Source of the DNA: Bradyrhizobium erythrophlei
GTDB taxonomy: Bacteria; Pseudomonadota; Alphaproteobacteria; Rhizobiales; Xanthobacteraceae
Reading direction: 5' to 3'
Length of the DNA stretch: 64,000 nucleotides
Assembly: GCA_900129675.1 (NCBI GenBank)
Contig: FSRD01000002.1
Coordinates: 1,116,001 to 1,180,000, forward strand
Each line of letters starts with the position of its first letter. Position 1 is the stretch's first letter. The notes under the pieces are model-generated. The model was not told the DNA's origin. It worked only from the letters and a program-made list of their open reading frames with translations, and did not search any database. A program made the position numbers and the translations under genes. This document shows, piece by piece, positions 33,402 to 41,623 of the stretch.

Positions 33402-34994
33402 CTAATGACCCAGCTGTTCGTCGCCGCCCCGATTGTCCCAGATGCCGGGCAGCACCGCGGTGTGCTCGACGCGCACGGAATGGAGCGTCTCGGGTTCGAT
33501 GTGGAGCGCCTGCAGGATCGTCGGCGCGACCTGGGAGGTTGCGACCGGGGTTTTCAAGGTGACGCCGGGCAGCCGCGGATTGGAAACGATCAGCCCCACA
33601 TTGGTGTCGCCGAAGCTGAATCCGCCGTGCTCGGAATTCTTCTTGGCCGACGTCGTATAGACGGTGCCGTAGACCGGCTGCACGAGGATATCGGGCGTGC
33701 GGCTGTCGTGCGCCGGATCGTTGAACTTCAGCTTCAGCTCATCGGCGCCCATCACCTCATCAATGAACAAGGCCTTGGCATTGACGTTCAAATAGTCGAT
33801 CGCCGCCTGAGTCTTGCTTTGATCCTGCAGCCAGATCAGCGCGATGTCGTCATCCTGGACGAAACCGCACGGACCCGTGGAGCAGGCGTTGGCGCTGGCG
33901 ATGGCCTGTGCGCCCGGATTTGTTGCGGCGTCCGGCAACGCGGCGACGAGGTCGGCGAAATGGCCCGGCTTGTTGATTTTGGCCGGGTTGATCGGCGACT
34001 GACCATGCTTGGCGCCGACGATGAACAGCGTGGACTGATACAGCCCGCGAGTCTTGAGCGCCTGGATCATGCTGCCAAGGGCTTCGTCGGTCTTCTGCAG
34101 GCCGTAGGCGAGCACCGCCGTCGGCGTCCCGGCGCCATCGACGTAGCCGCCGGGCTGGCCGACGTGGCTGGCCTGCGGGCACCCGCCGGCGTCCTTGCTC
34201 AGCTTTTGTCCGACACTCACCGCCTGAAAATTCATTCCGAACACCACAGGTGCGCCGCCGGCGGGCGTGCCGTCATGGTTGAAGCCGTTGATTTGCTTGA
34301 TGATGGCGGCGACCTTCAGCTGGTCGTTCGCAACCGTGCAATCGACGCTGACGGTGGCGTCGAAGCCGTTCACGTTGGTGATCTCCGGCGTGTAGAGATC
34401 ATCCACGCCCTTGCCCGATGGACCATTGACCAGATCGTAGGCCGGGTGCTTGTCCGCCCATGCGGTGCGGCCGCCCTTGCTCTTGACGACTTCGAAGATC
34501 GTATTGGTCCTGATCGCGTCATGCGGATAGACCGCAACGCACTGACCGAACTGATTCCGTCCGCGCGGCAGCTTGCTCGGATCGATGACGTTCTGCGAGA
34601 CGTTGTTGCTGTTGTATTTGTCGATGCTTTCGTCGAACACCATCATATTGCCGGCGCCGCCCTGGCAGGTCGTATTGCTGGGGTCGAACAGCGTGCGGTC
34701 ATAGCTGACGTCGTAGAACAGGCCGTGGCTGATGGGCGAGCCACCGGTCACCAGGGCCAGCAGCCCGGGGAACGAGTCGGAATTCGCGGGCGTGCGGGCG
34801 TTGCTGTAGGTGATGCCATGGCTGGACAGTTCGGCCAGCGCGGAGTTCGGATGGCTTTCGATATAGCGCGCGACGTCGAGGGCGTGCAGTCCGTCCACGC
34901 TGATCAGCAGGACGTGGTCGATATCGGCCGCCTGTGCGGTCGCGCCAAAGGCCAGCCCGGCCAGCAGGCCGAGGGTCGTTTCCCTGAAAGTCAT
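33402..34994 (-). CDS. secreted alkaline-phosphatase-superfamily phosphodiesterase
   Basis: A 530-residue protein starting at 34994 (GGAG 10 nt upstream). The signal peptide TTLGLLAGLAFGATAQAADI is cleaved probably after AQA. The first metal-binding Asp is in HVLLISVDGLH, the putative Ser nucleophile in ANSDSFPG, and later metal ligands in GAKHGQSPIN and SEHGGFSFGD. This layout matches type I phosphodiesterase/nucleotide pyrophosphatases, so it would cleave a phosphoester in the periplasm. Several Cys (TTCQGG, GCPQ, ACSTGPCG) suggest disulfides. Confidence 0.85.
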   Translation of the reverse strand: MTFRETTLGLLAGLAFGATAQAADIDHVLLISVDGLHALDVARYIESHPNSALAELSSHGITYSNARTPANSDSFPGLLALVTGGSPISHGLFYDVSYDRTLFDPSNTTCQGGAGNMMVFDESIDKYNSNNVSQNVIDPSKLPRGRNQFGQCVAVYPHDAIRTNTIFEVVKSKGGRTAWADKHPAYDLVNGPSGKGVDDLYTPEITNVNGFDATVSVDCTVANDQLKVAAIIKQINGFNHDGTPAGGAPVVFGMNFQAVSVGQKLSKDAGGCPQASHVGQPGGYVDGAGTPTAVLAYGLQKTDEALGSMIQALKTRGLYQSTLFIVGAKHGQSPINPAKINKPGHFADLVAALPDAATNPGAQAIASANACSTGPCGFVQDDDIALIWLQDQSKTQAAIDYLNVNAKALFIDEVMGADELKLKFNDPAHDSRTPDILVQPVYGTVYTTSAKKNSEHGGFSFGDTNVGLIVSNPRLPGVTLKTPVATSQVAPTILQALHIEPETLHSVRVEHTAVLPGIWDNRGGDEQLGH

Positions 34995-35203
34995 GATTAT
35001 TGTCTCCGGAATCTTCGTTGTAGGGGCGGCGAATGTCGCAGCCCTACATTTCACGATGATGACCGAGCTTTTGGCGCGTCTAATTTTGAAGAACTTTTTG
35101 CTGGCGCAAGGCGCCGGTTCGCAGCGCGTACGGCGGACCCGCCCGACGGATCCGCGCAAGGCGCAGCCCGATCGCAGGCTCCGGCGCAATCCGCGCAGTG
35201 CGC

Positions 35204-36154
35204 CTAAAAGCCGTGTCCCGCCAATACCGGCTGCGGCTTGCCAACGACCGCCGGCCCGTCCGACGGCCGGCTTGCGACCGTCGCGTCGGTACGATAGCGC
35301 GGCAGTTGATCGCCGAGCGAGCAGCAAACGCACAGCGCGAGGCTGGCCCAGACCGCAGTGCTGAAATAAAGCGACATCCAGGCAATCTCGTCCTTCCACT
35401 CGGCAAGGTCGTGCGTCACGACCCAGCGCGTGGTCACGTCACGGAGACCTTCGAGCGGTCCGAGACGCTTGCTGCCATCGGCAATGCCGGCCCGCCACCG
35501 GCTCAGATACATCGGGACGTCGATAGTGATGAGAAACGCCAGATAACAGGCAATCCCGACCAGCGTGATCGCGAGGATCACGCGAACCGGACCATCGAAC
35601 TCCGGCAGCAGCCGGCAAAGACCGATCCCGACGATGAAGAAGGCAACGGCCCATAGCGAGTTTTCGATGGCGTTGTGCAAATAGTGGGTGGTCAGCACCG
35701 CATGCCATGAGAAGCATTCCGCGATCAGGATCAGCGGCACGATCACCCATGCGGCGTTCAAGGTGGTGTCCGCTCCCGTCATGGAGCCGAGCTGGTGCAG
35801 GATAATCGCCCACTGCGCCGCGAAGGCGACCTCGGCCACGGTGGCGACCGACCGGCCGACGACGACGCTCGACAGCCAATGGTCGAACAGGCAGATCCGC
35901 TGCACATCCGCGCGCGGCAGGAACGACCTGAAGGCGCAGCCGAAAACATAGGCCGCAGAGAGCAGCAGCATGAGCCCGATGCCGGATGTGCTGCCGAGAT
36001 TGCCGGCCGGCTGGAGCTGGCGGTACAGCAGGAACCAGGCCGCGATATTGACGCCGCTGACCAGGGTCAACAGGCCCCACCACCAGGCCAGGGGATTCGA
36101 CCAGGCCAGCGAACGTGATGCGGAACTCGACTGCGCCCGCCATTCCGAACTCAT
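35204..36154 (-). CDS. polytopic membrane protein of unknown function
   Basis: A 316-residue integral membrane protein with about eight hydrophobic segments, e.g. WWWGLLTLVSGVNIAAWFLL, GIGLMLLLSAAYVFGCAF, LWAVAFFIVGIGLCRLL, VILAITLVGIACYLAFLITI. Conserved-looking polar residues within segments include the HAVLTTHYLHN loop with several His, which could bind a metal or haem; this is speculative. The ATG at 36154 has GGAG 8 nt upstream; a GTG at 36184 is an alternative. No family recognised. It ends about 200 bp from the phosphoesterase start. Confidence 0.7.
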   Translation of the reverse strand: MSSEWRAQSSSASRSLAWSNPLAWWWGLLTLVSGVNIAAWFLLYRQLQPAGNLGSTSGIGLMLLLSAAYVFGCAFRSFLPRADVQRICLFDHWLSSVVVGRSVATVAEVAFAAQWAIILHQLGSMTGADTTLNAAWVIVPLILIAECFSWHAVLTTHYLHNAIENSLWAVAFFIVGIGLCRLLPEFDGPVRVILAITLVGIACYLAFLITIDVPMYLSRWRAGIADGSKRLGPLEGLRDVTTRWVVTHDLAEWKDEIAWMSLYFSTAVWASLALCVCCSLGDQLPRYRTDATVASRPSDGPAVVGKPQPVLAGHGF

Positions 36155-36775
36155 GGACCGCTCCGCGTGTAACCGAACTGACACTTGATTGTAGTAGTTC
36201 TGTCACAAATCGCGGCCAGTCACGACAAAAATTTGTGTGCGGCGGTTGCCGGCGAGTGATCGGCGGACTTCTCCCTTTCCGGTCCCGCCTCATCGTGGAT
36301 AGCGGGCTGTTTTTGGGCTTGCGGGCTACGGACTTCCGGGACCAGATGGGGAGGATCGTTGATTTCGCTCAAGGCGTGCTCCCTCCGGCCGGGCATGTTG
36401 CCCGCTCGGAGGCCATGCCGTGACGGCGCGGTCATTCGATGCCCGGGCTTTGCCCGGAACTTGTTGGGGATGACGCATGACAGACCCGAAAGCTGGCGCT
36501 GCCAGCAACCAAGCGATCGGCGGCGCGAAGCCCGCCAGCCGGTGCAAGACTTCCGGAGCTCCCGACCAACAGGCATTCATATCCGACGAATGTCGCCGTC
36601 AGGACGCCCTCGAAGATGACGAGGTCAAAGAGGTCTTGCGCGCGCAACACGCGTGCGAGCGTTGACGCAGCAGGGCTCGGTTAGCTCGCAGACCAGGGTG
36701 GCAGGCATTTCCGAATGCCATCGCCACACGATCGCGGCGCTGGACCGGCACCAGCCCAGCCGTTAAGCAGGCGCC
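36155..36775. other. intergenic region, no gene recognised
   Basis: About 620 bp between divergent genes. It contains short GC-rich inverted segments (for example GCCCGGGCTTTGCCCGGAAC near 36440) of the type seen in dispersed repeats. Small ORFs on both strands overlap and lack recognisable content. No tRNA or other RNA gene is seen. Confidence 0.45.
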
Positions 36776-37645
36776 ATGGACGCCACATCGGACGCGCCGG
36801 AATCGCGCTATTATCAGTCGCAGGGGCTTCGGCTTCACTTCACCGATTGGGGTAACCCTTCAGCGCCGCCGCTGATCCTGGTTCACGGCGGTCTCGATCA
36901 CGCCCGCAGCTGGGATCATCTGGCGCAGGCGTTGCGGGCGGATTTTCATGTCGTGGCGCCCGATCTTCGCGGCCACGGCCAGTCCGCTTGGGCGACCGGA
37001 AGCAGCTACAGCCTGGCCGATCACGTCTACGACCTGACCGGCCTGGTGAAGGCCGCGGGCTTCGGGCAGGTCGCGCTGGTCGGCCATTCGATGGGCGGCA
37101 TGGTCAGCCTGACCTATGCCGGCGCATTTCCGGAAAAAGTATCCCGGCTGGTCGTGCTCGACGGCGTGACCAATTTTCCGGCCAGACGGGTCAAGCCCGC
37201 CGACGTCAGGATCGCCGACTGGGCCGGCGATCTCGACAAGTTCGCGCAACGGAAAATCCATCGCTATGCGTCGGTCGCCGACGGCGCCGAGCGGATCCTG
37301 CATCGTAACCCGCGGCTGACGCGCGCGCAGGCGCTGCATCTTGCGACCCACGGCCTCAAGCCGAATGGCGACGGCACCTACAGCTGGAAGTTCGATCCCT
37401 ATTTGCGTGCCCGCGCACCCTATCGGTTGTCGCTCGAAGACCACGTCGAACTGTGGTCGCGCATCGCGTGTCCGACGCTGCTGGTCAGCGCCAGCGAGAG
37501 TTTTCTGCCCGATCCCGAGAAGGCCGGCGTGTTGAAGCATTTCAAGCAGGCCGAATTGGCCAAGATCGCGGGCGCGGGCCACTGGCTGCAGCACGACAAG
37601 CCGGCTGAGGTGCTCGGGCTGATCGAGAGGTTTCTTGGTCAATAG
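36776..37645 (+). CDS. alpha/beta hydrolase (Ser nucleophile)
   Basis: A 289-residue alpha/beta hydrolase: PLILVHGGLDHARSWDH forms the oxyanion region, LVGHSMGGMVSL at about residues 101-112 the Ser nucleophile elbow, VSASESFLPDPE the likely acid and GAGHWLQHDKP the catalytic His. A lid region of about 70 residues sits between. Esterase, lactonase or C-C hydrolase activity is possible and the substrate is unknown. The gene is convergent with the MFS exporter across a long inverted repeat. Confidence 0.87.
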   Translation: MDATSDAPESRYYQSQGLRLHFTDWGNPSAPPLILVHGGLDHARSWDHLAQALRADFHVVAPDLRGHGQSAWATGSSYSLADHVYDLTGLVKAAGFGQVALVGHSMGGMVSLTYAGAFPEKVSRLVVLDGVTNFPARRVKPADVRIADWAGDLDKFAQRKIHRYASVADGAERILHRNPRLTRAQALHLATHGLKPNGDGTYSWKFDPYLRARAPYRLSLEDHVELWSRIACPTLLVSASESFLPDPEKAGVLKHFKQAELAKIAGAGHWLQHDKPAEVLGLIERFLGQ

Positions 37646-37680
37646 CGGCGTCACAGGTTGAAGCGGCGGGACCACTTCTC

Positions 37681-37802
37681 CCTCGCCCCGCTTGCGGGGA
37701 GAGGGTCGGGGTGAGGGGGACTCTCCACGAGTTCAGTCGCGGAGAGTCCCCCCTCACCCGGATTGCTTCGCAATCCGACCTCTCCCCGCAAGCGGGGCGA
37801 GG
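37681..37802. repeat. large nested inverted repeat between convergent genes
   Basis: An outer arm CCTCGCCCCGCTTGCGGGGA at 37681 pairs with TCCCCGCAAGCGGGGCGAGG ending at 37802. Inside, GTGAGGGGGACTCTCC pairs with GGAGAGTCCCCCCTCAC, and the arms are interrupted by a small hairpin, GGATTGCTTCGCAATCC. The cruciform-like unit resembles dispersed repeats in related genomes and sits where two convergent genes must terminate. Confidence 0.8.
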
Positions 37803-37810
37803 TGAATCGA

Positions 37811-39061
37811 CTACACCTTCCACTGATGCGGCCGGAACAGCCGGCCCTTTTCCACCACCAGCACTACGCCGAGTGCGGCCAGCGTGCAGAGGAAGAAGCC
37901 GGTTGCGAACGGCAGCAGCGTGCCGTCGTAATCCTGGCCGATGGTGATGCCGATGCCGATGCCGAGCAGCGTGGTGATCGATCCGTACAGCGACGAGGCG
38001 GTGCCGGCGATATGGCCCTGCGGCTCCATCGCCAGCGCGGTAAAATTCGCGATCATCAGCCCGAACGAAAACATCATCAGGGCCGACAGCGTCATGAACA
38101 GCGGCAACGGCAGCATGTGCATTTTTTCAGCTGCCAGCATGGTTCCGGCCACGGCTGCGAATGCGACCAGCGCGCCATGCGAGATCACGCGCATGCCGAG
38201 ACGGCCGACGAATCTCGAGTTGAGAAAGCCGGCGATGGCGGTGCCGATCGCGATCGCCGCGAAGGCGATCGGGAAATAATGCCCGAGGTGATAGATTTCG
38301 GTGAACACCTGCTGCGAGGTGAACACGTAGGCGAACAGCGAGCCCATGACGCCGCCGGCCGCGAGTGCATAACCGAGCGTCTGGCGGTTGGTCACGGTCT
38401 GGCGGAAGGCGCCGAGCACCTCGCGAACCGCAAGCGATCGGCGCTGCGACTTAGGCAGCGTTTCCGGCATGCGCAACGCGCTCCAGATCAGCGCGGCTGC
38501 GCCATAGACCATCAGCACGATGAAGATGCCGCGCCACTGCGTCAGCAGCAGCACCGCCTGGCCGAACGAAGGCGCGACCACGGGCACGGCGATGAAGACC
38601 ATCATCGCCAGCGACATTACGCTGGCCATGCGCCGGCCGGCGTAGCAGTCGCGCACGATCGAGGTGGCGATCACGCGGGTGGCGGACGTTCCAAGGCCCT
38701 GCAGCGCGCGGGCCAGCAGCAACGTCTCGAAGGAGGGGGCGGCGATCGCCAGCACGCTGGCGATGCAGTAGAGGGTCATGCCGCCCAGCAACACCGGCCG
38801 GCGGCCAAAACGGTCGGACAACGGTCCGATCACGAATTGCCCGACGCCGAAGCCGATCAGGAAGGTGGACAGCACCATCTGCGGACGGTTGCTGACGGTG
38901 ATGTGGAACGCGGAAGCGATGTCCGGCAGCGCCGGCAGCATCATGTCCATCGCCAGCGGGTTCAGCGCCATGATGGATGCGATGATGACAACGAATTCGG
39001 GAAAGCCCATCGGGCGGTGGCCTGAGGATGACACCCAGGCATCGGCATTGATTTCAGACAC
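37811..39061 (-). CDS. MFS multidrug efflux transporter, Bcr/CflA type
   Basis: A 416-residue transporter with 12 predicted membrane helices. The A-motif loop between helices 2 and 3 reads GPLSDRFGRRPVLLGG, and ARALQGLGTSATRVIATSIV in helix 4-5 is the typical Bcr/CflA/DHA1 sequence; PLAMDMMLPALPDI in helix 1 also fits. It would export drugs or metabolites by proton antiport in the inner membrane. The frame begins with GTG at 39061; an ATG at residue 18 (MGFPEFVV), just before helix 1, is an alternative. Confidence 0.88.
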   Translation of the reverse strand: MSEINADAWVSSSGHRPMGFPEFVVIIASIMALNPLAMDMMLPALPDIASAFHITVSNRPQMVLSTFLIGFGVGQFVIGPLSDRFGRRPVLLGGMTLYCIASVLAIAAPSFETLLLARALQGLGTSATRVIATSIVRDCYAGRRMASVMSLAMMVFIAVPVVAPSFGQAVLLLTQWRGIFIVLMVYGAAALIWSALRMPETLPKSQRRSLAVREVLGAFRQTVTNRQTLGYALAAGGVMGSLFAYVFTSQQVFTEIYHLGHYFPIAFAAIAIGTAIAGFLNSRFVGRLGMRVISHGALVAFAAVAGTMLAAEKMHMLPLPLFMTLSALMMFSFGLMIANFTALAMEPQGHIAGTASSLYGSITTLLGIGIGITIGQDYDGTLLPFATGFFLCTLAALGVVLVVEKGRLFRPHQWKV

Positions 39062-39197
39062 TTGGCGACCTCATTCCAAGCTGGGAATGTATCGCTTTTG
39101 CTGCGATGCACAATGGCCGTCAGTGGATGGCAGACCCTCGGCGCCGGTGGAGGTGACTGGGTACGGCTGCCAAGGCAGCGGCGCCCAGGCCAAGCCT

Positions 39198-39710
39198 CTA
39201 TCCGGCCTTGCGCTGCGGCAAGCGCCAGCCCGGGCGGACGAAATGGCAGGTGTAGCCGTCCGGATAGCGTTCGAGATAATCCTGATGTTCAGGCTCGGCT
39301 TCCCAGAATTCGCGCGCCGGCGCCACTTCGGTCGTGGCCTTTCCGGGCCAGATGCCGGAGGCGTCGACATCCGCGATGGTGTCGCGGGCGATGCGCTCCT
39401 GCTCAGGGTTGGTGTAGAAAATCGCCGAGCGGTAGCTCATGCCGATGTCATTGCCCTGGCGGTTGCGCGTCGAGGGATCGTGGATCTGGAAAAAGAACTC
39501 GAGAAGCTGCCGATAGCTCAGTAGCCGCGGATCGAAGATGATCTCGATGGCTTCGGCATGCGTGCCGTGGTTTTCGTAGGTGGCGTTGGCGACGTCGCCG
39601 CCGGAGTAGCCGACGCGGGTGGAAAGGACGCCGGTCATTTTCCGGATCAGGTCCTGCATGCCCCAAAAGCAACCTCCGGCAAGGACGGCACGCTCGGTCT
39701 TCTCGGTCAT
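39198..39710 (-). CDS. msrA: peptide-methionine (S)-S-oxide reductase MsrA (copy 2)
   Basis: A 170-residue MsrA with GGCFWGMQDLIRKM (catalytic Cys at 14), RVGYSGGDVANATY, NHGTHAEAIEI and EPEHQDYLERYPDGYTCHF. It is colinear with copy 1 at 15737-16252 over the whole length, with differences spread evenly, so the two are paralogues rather than a recent duplication. GGAGAACTGAA precedes the start. This copy sits in ordinary chromosomal surroundings and is more likely the ancestral housekeeping gene. Confidence 0.93.
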   Translation of the reverse strand: MTEKTERAVLAGGCFWGMQDLIRKMTGVLSTRVGYSGGDVANATYENHGTHAEAIEIIFDPRLLSYRQLLEFFFQIHDPSTRNRQGNDIGMSYRSAIFYTNPEQERIARDTIADVDASGIWPGKATTEVAPAREFWEAEPEHQDYLERYPDGYTCHFVRPGWRLPQRKAG

Positions 39711-39919
39711 TTCAGTTCTCCCTGTTCGGTCGGCCGGCTCTATTTGGGGTTTTCGGCCGCCGGGTTCAACCGCCGCTTGCCCGGGTTGCCATGTCGAACA
39801 TGGCGCCCGCCATCATCGAGATTTCGCGCGCGGGCGCAACCAGGCTGAGTGGGGCAGGCCCCGGCAATTGCCGTTCGCTGCGCTACGCGATATCAGACCC
39901 GGGAAATCGGGAGGCGATC

Positions 39920-40531
39920 ATGTCTGTCATCGCGACCATCGAGCAGCTCGAGGCGATCTACGGTCATCCGAACGACGCCTCGACGGTGAAGGTCGCGGAC
40001 CGGGTCACGCCGGCCTATCGCGTCCTGATCGACAAATCGCCGTTCGCGGCGCTGGCAACCTGTGGGCCGGAGGGGCTGGATTGCTCGCCGCGCGGCGATC
40101 TGCCCGGCTTCGTCCGCATTCACGATGAAAAGACCCTGATGATGCCGGATCGCCGCGGCAACAACCGCGTCGATTCGCTGCGCAACATCGTGCGCGATCC
40201 CAGGATCGCGCTGCTGTTCCTGATTCCGGGCTCCGGCAGCACGCTGCGTGTCAACGGCCGCGCGCAGGTCTCGACCGATCCGGATTTGCTGGCGTCATTC
40301 AAGGTGGGCGGCAAGGCGCCGCGCACGGTCGTCGTCATGACGGTGGACGAGATTTATTTCCAGTGCGCGCGCGCCATCGTTCGCTCCGATCTCTGGAATC
40401 CCGACAAGCGGATCGATCCCAGGAGCTTGCCGACGCCGGGCCAGATCCTCGCCGAGATGAGCGAGAACAAGGTCGGCGGCGAGCAATACGATCGTGAATG
40501 GCCGGAGCGGGCGCGGCAGACGATGTGGTGA
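39920..40531 (+). CDS. pyridoxamine 5'-phosphate oxidase-fold protein (MSMEG_1061-like)
   Basis: A 203-residue split-barrel flavin-binding protein. The fold is seen in SPFAALATCGPEGLDCSPRGD, MMPDRRGNNRVDSLRNIVRD and VNGRAQVSTDPDLLASF, a pattern of the MSMEG_1061-type FMN-dependent PPOX family. The C-terminal CARAIVRSDLWNPDK fits this group. It may reduce or bind a flavin or F420-like cofactor substrate; the reaction is unknown. GGGAGG precedes the ATG at 39920, chosen over a longer frame from 39791. Confidence 0.82.
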   Translation: MSVIATIEQLEAIYGHPNDASTVKVADRVTPAYRVLIDKSPFAALATCGPEGLDCSPRGDLPGFVRIHDEKTLMMPDRRGNNRVDSLRNIVRDPRIALLFLIPGSGSTLRVNGRAQVSTDPDLLASFKVGGKAPRTVVVMTVDEIYFQCARAIVRSDLWNPDKRIDPRSLPTPGQILAEMSENKVGGEQYDREWPERARQTMW

Positions 40532-40547
40532 CGGACCGCAGGCGACG

Positions 40548-40772
40548 TCAAGCCGCAATGTCGTGCAATAATTGTGACGATCCCCGGACCAGGACCTTAC
40601 GTCCGAGTGGCGTAATGACAAACGAATCGCCGCGCGCGGCGACGAGCCCGAGCGCGGTCAGCCTTTCAACCGCAAACCTTCTTATTCTCGAGGGACTTGC
40701 TGCAGGTGCACGCAACGCTTTCAACAATTCCCACTGATCGGACGTAAGTTCGTAATCGAATTCGTCGTTCAT
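40548..40772 (-). CDS. small winged-helix-like hypothetical protein, 74 aa
   Basis: Starts MNDEFDYELTSDQWELLKAL and continues RIRRFAVERLTALGLVAARG and DSFVITPLGRKVLV, a helix-helix-wing layout of the sort found in small MarR/PadR-like or winged-helix domains. The assignment rests on pattern only. The ATG at 40772 was chosen because the upstream extension to 40820 lacks structure. It is convergent with the PPOX-fold gene, with 16 bp between stops. Confidence 0.6.
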   Translation of the reverse strand: MNDEFDYELTSDQWELLKALRAPAASPSRIRRFAVERLTALGLVAARGDSFVITPLGRKVLVRGSSQLLHDIAA

Positions 40773-40917
40773 GGCGTGTCGGACTCCCGGAGTTCCTGTG
40801 GTGCGTGATACCGGGCGCACATGAATTTCGTGCGACCAGAACGAGTCAGGATTCCGGCTTGCGTGGATATGTCCTCACATCATCGTGTCGCTGCCAACAA
40901 ATCAAATCGCAGGCGCT

Positions 40918-41520
40918 TCATCGCGCCGCCGATTGCTCGTCGAACGCTTTCAGCGAAACGACGGCGACCTGGCGCAGGGCCTCACGATCGGCGCCTGAAG
41001 ATGCCATAACGCCCATGCCGACGGTGACGGCCGAAAGATAACGCGCGAGCGCGGATGGGTCTGCCGTGGCCGTCAGGTCGCCGTCGGCCTTGGCTTTCGC
41101 GAACCGCTCGCGGAGCTGATCTTCGGTCTGGGCCCGGCGCGCCGCCAGTTCGAACGGGACGTTTTCCGATCCCGTGCCGCAGGCCAGCCCGCCCTGGACC
41201 AGCAGGCAACCCGGCGGATTGGCCGGATCGGTCTGGGTATCGGCAATCCCCAACAGCATTTTTTCGGCGACGGCGCGGGCCGTCGGTGCGTTCAGGACAT
41301 CTTCCATGAAGGCCGCGCGCCTGCCGCTGTAGCGGTCGAGCGCCGCCTTCAACAGCCCTTCCTTGCTGCCGAAAGCCGCGTACAGGCTCGGTGGGTTTAT
41401 TCCCATCGCATCAGTGAGTTGCGCGATTGTCGCGCCCTCGTAACCGTGCCGCCAAAACACTTCCATCGCCTCGTCCAGCGCCGCGTCGGCATCGAAGGCG
41501 CGGGGACGTCCCATGGCCAT
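40918..41520 (-). CDS. TetR/AcrR-family repressor of the adjacent RND pump
   Basis: A 200-residue TetR-family regulator. The N-terminal HTH is GYEGATIAQLTDAMGINPPS followed by LYAAFGSKEGLLKAAL. The C-terminal domain (PPGCLLVQGGLACGTGSENV) is typical of the TetR_C_16/AcrR-like group. It is divergent from the RND efflux operon, with two palindromes in the 103-bp gap, so it probably represses the pump and itself until a ligand binds. The start may be at 41520 or at the second Met, 41514. Confidence 0.9.
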   Translation of the reverse strand: MAMGRPRAFDADAALDEAMEVFWRHGYEGATIAQLTDAMGINPPSLYAAFGSKEGLLKAALDRYSGRRAAFMEDVLNAPTARAVAEKMLLGIADTQTDPANPPGCLLVQGGLACGTGSENVPFELAARRAQTEDQLRERFAKAKADGDLTATADPSALARYLSAVTVGMGVMASSGADREALRQVAVVSLKAFDEQSAAR

Positions 41521-41544
41521 TGCATGCTCCTCGACATTTTCTTA

Positions 41545-41607
41545 GTATCCGATACATAAGTGCCTTGACGACCGGCGTCCAGCTCCACATCTGTAGTGAA
41601 CACTACA
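41545..41607. promoter_or_regulatory. divergent promoter/operator region of tetR and RND operon
   Basis: Two inverted repeats lie between the divergent genes: GTATC-C-GATAC at 41545-41555 and TGTAGTG-AA-CACTACA at 41592-41607. The second, with 7-bp perfect arms, lies 16 bp before the pump ATG. A -35-like TTGACG is at 41565-41570. TetR-type repressors bind such palindromes; binding is inferred. Confidence 0.6.
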
Positions 41608-41623
41608 TTTCTGGAGCGCGAGA

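Noticed and set aside
33366..35207. Plus-strand ORF of 613 codons
   Set aside because: It lies antisense to the secreted phosphoesterase gene, which has a signal peptide and metal-site motifs. The long opposite frame is an effect of high GC content.
37763..39025. Plus-strand ORF of 420 codons
   Set aside because: Antisense to the MFS transporter; full of His, Gln and Arg as expected for the reverse frame of a membrane protein gene.
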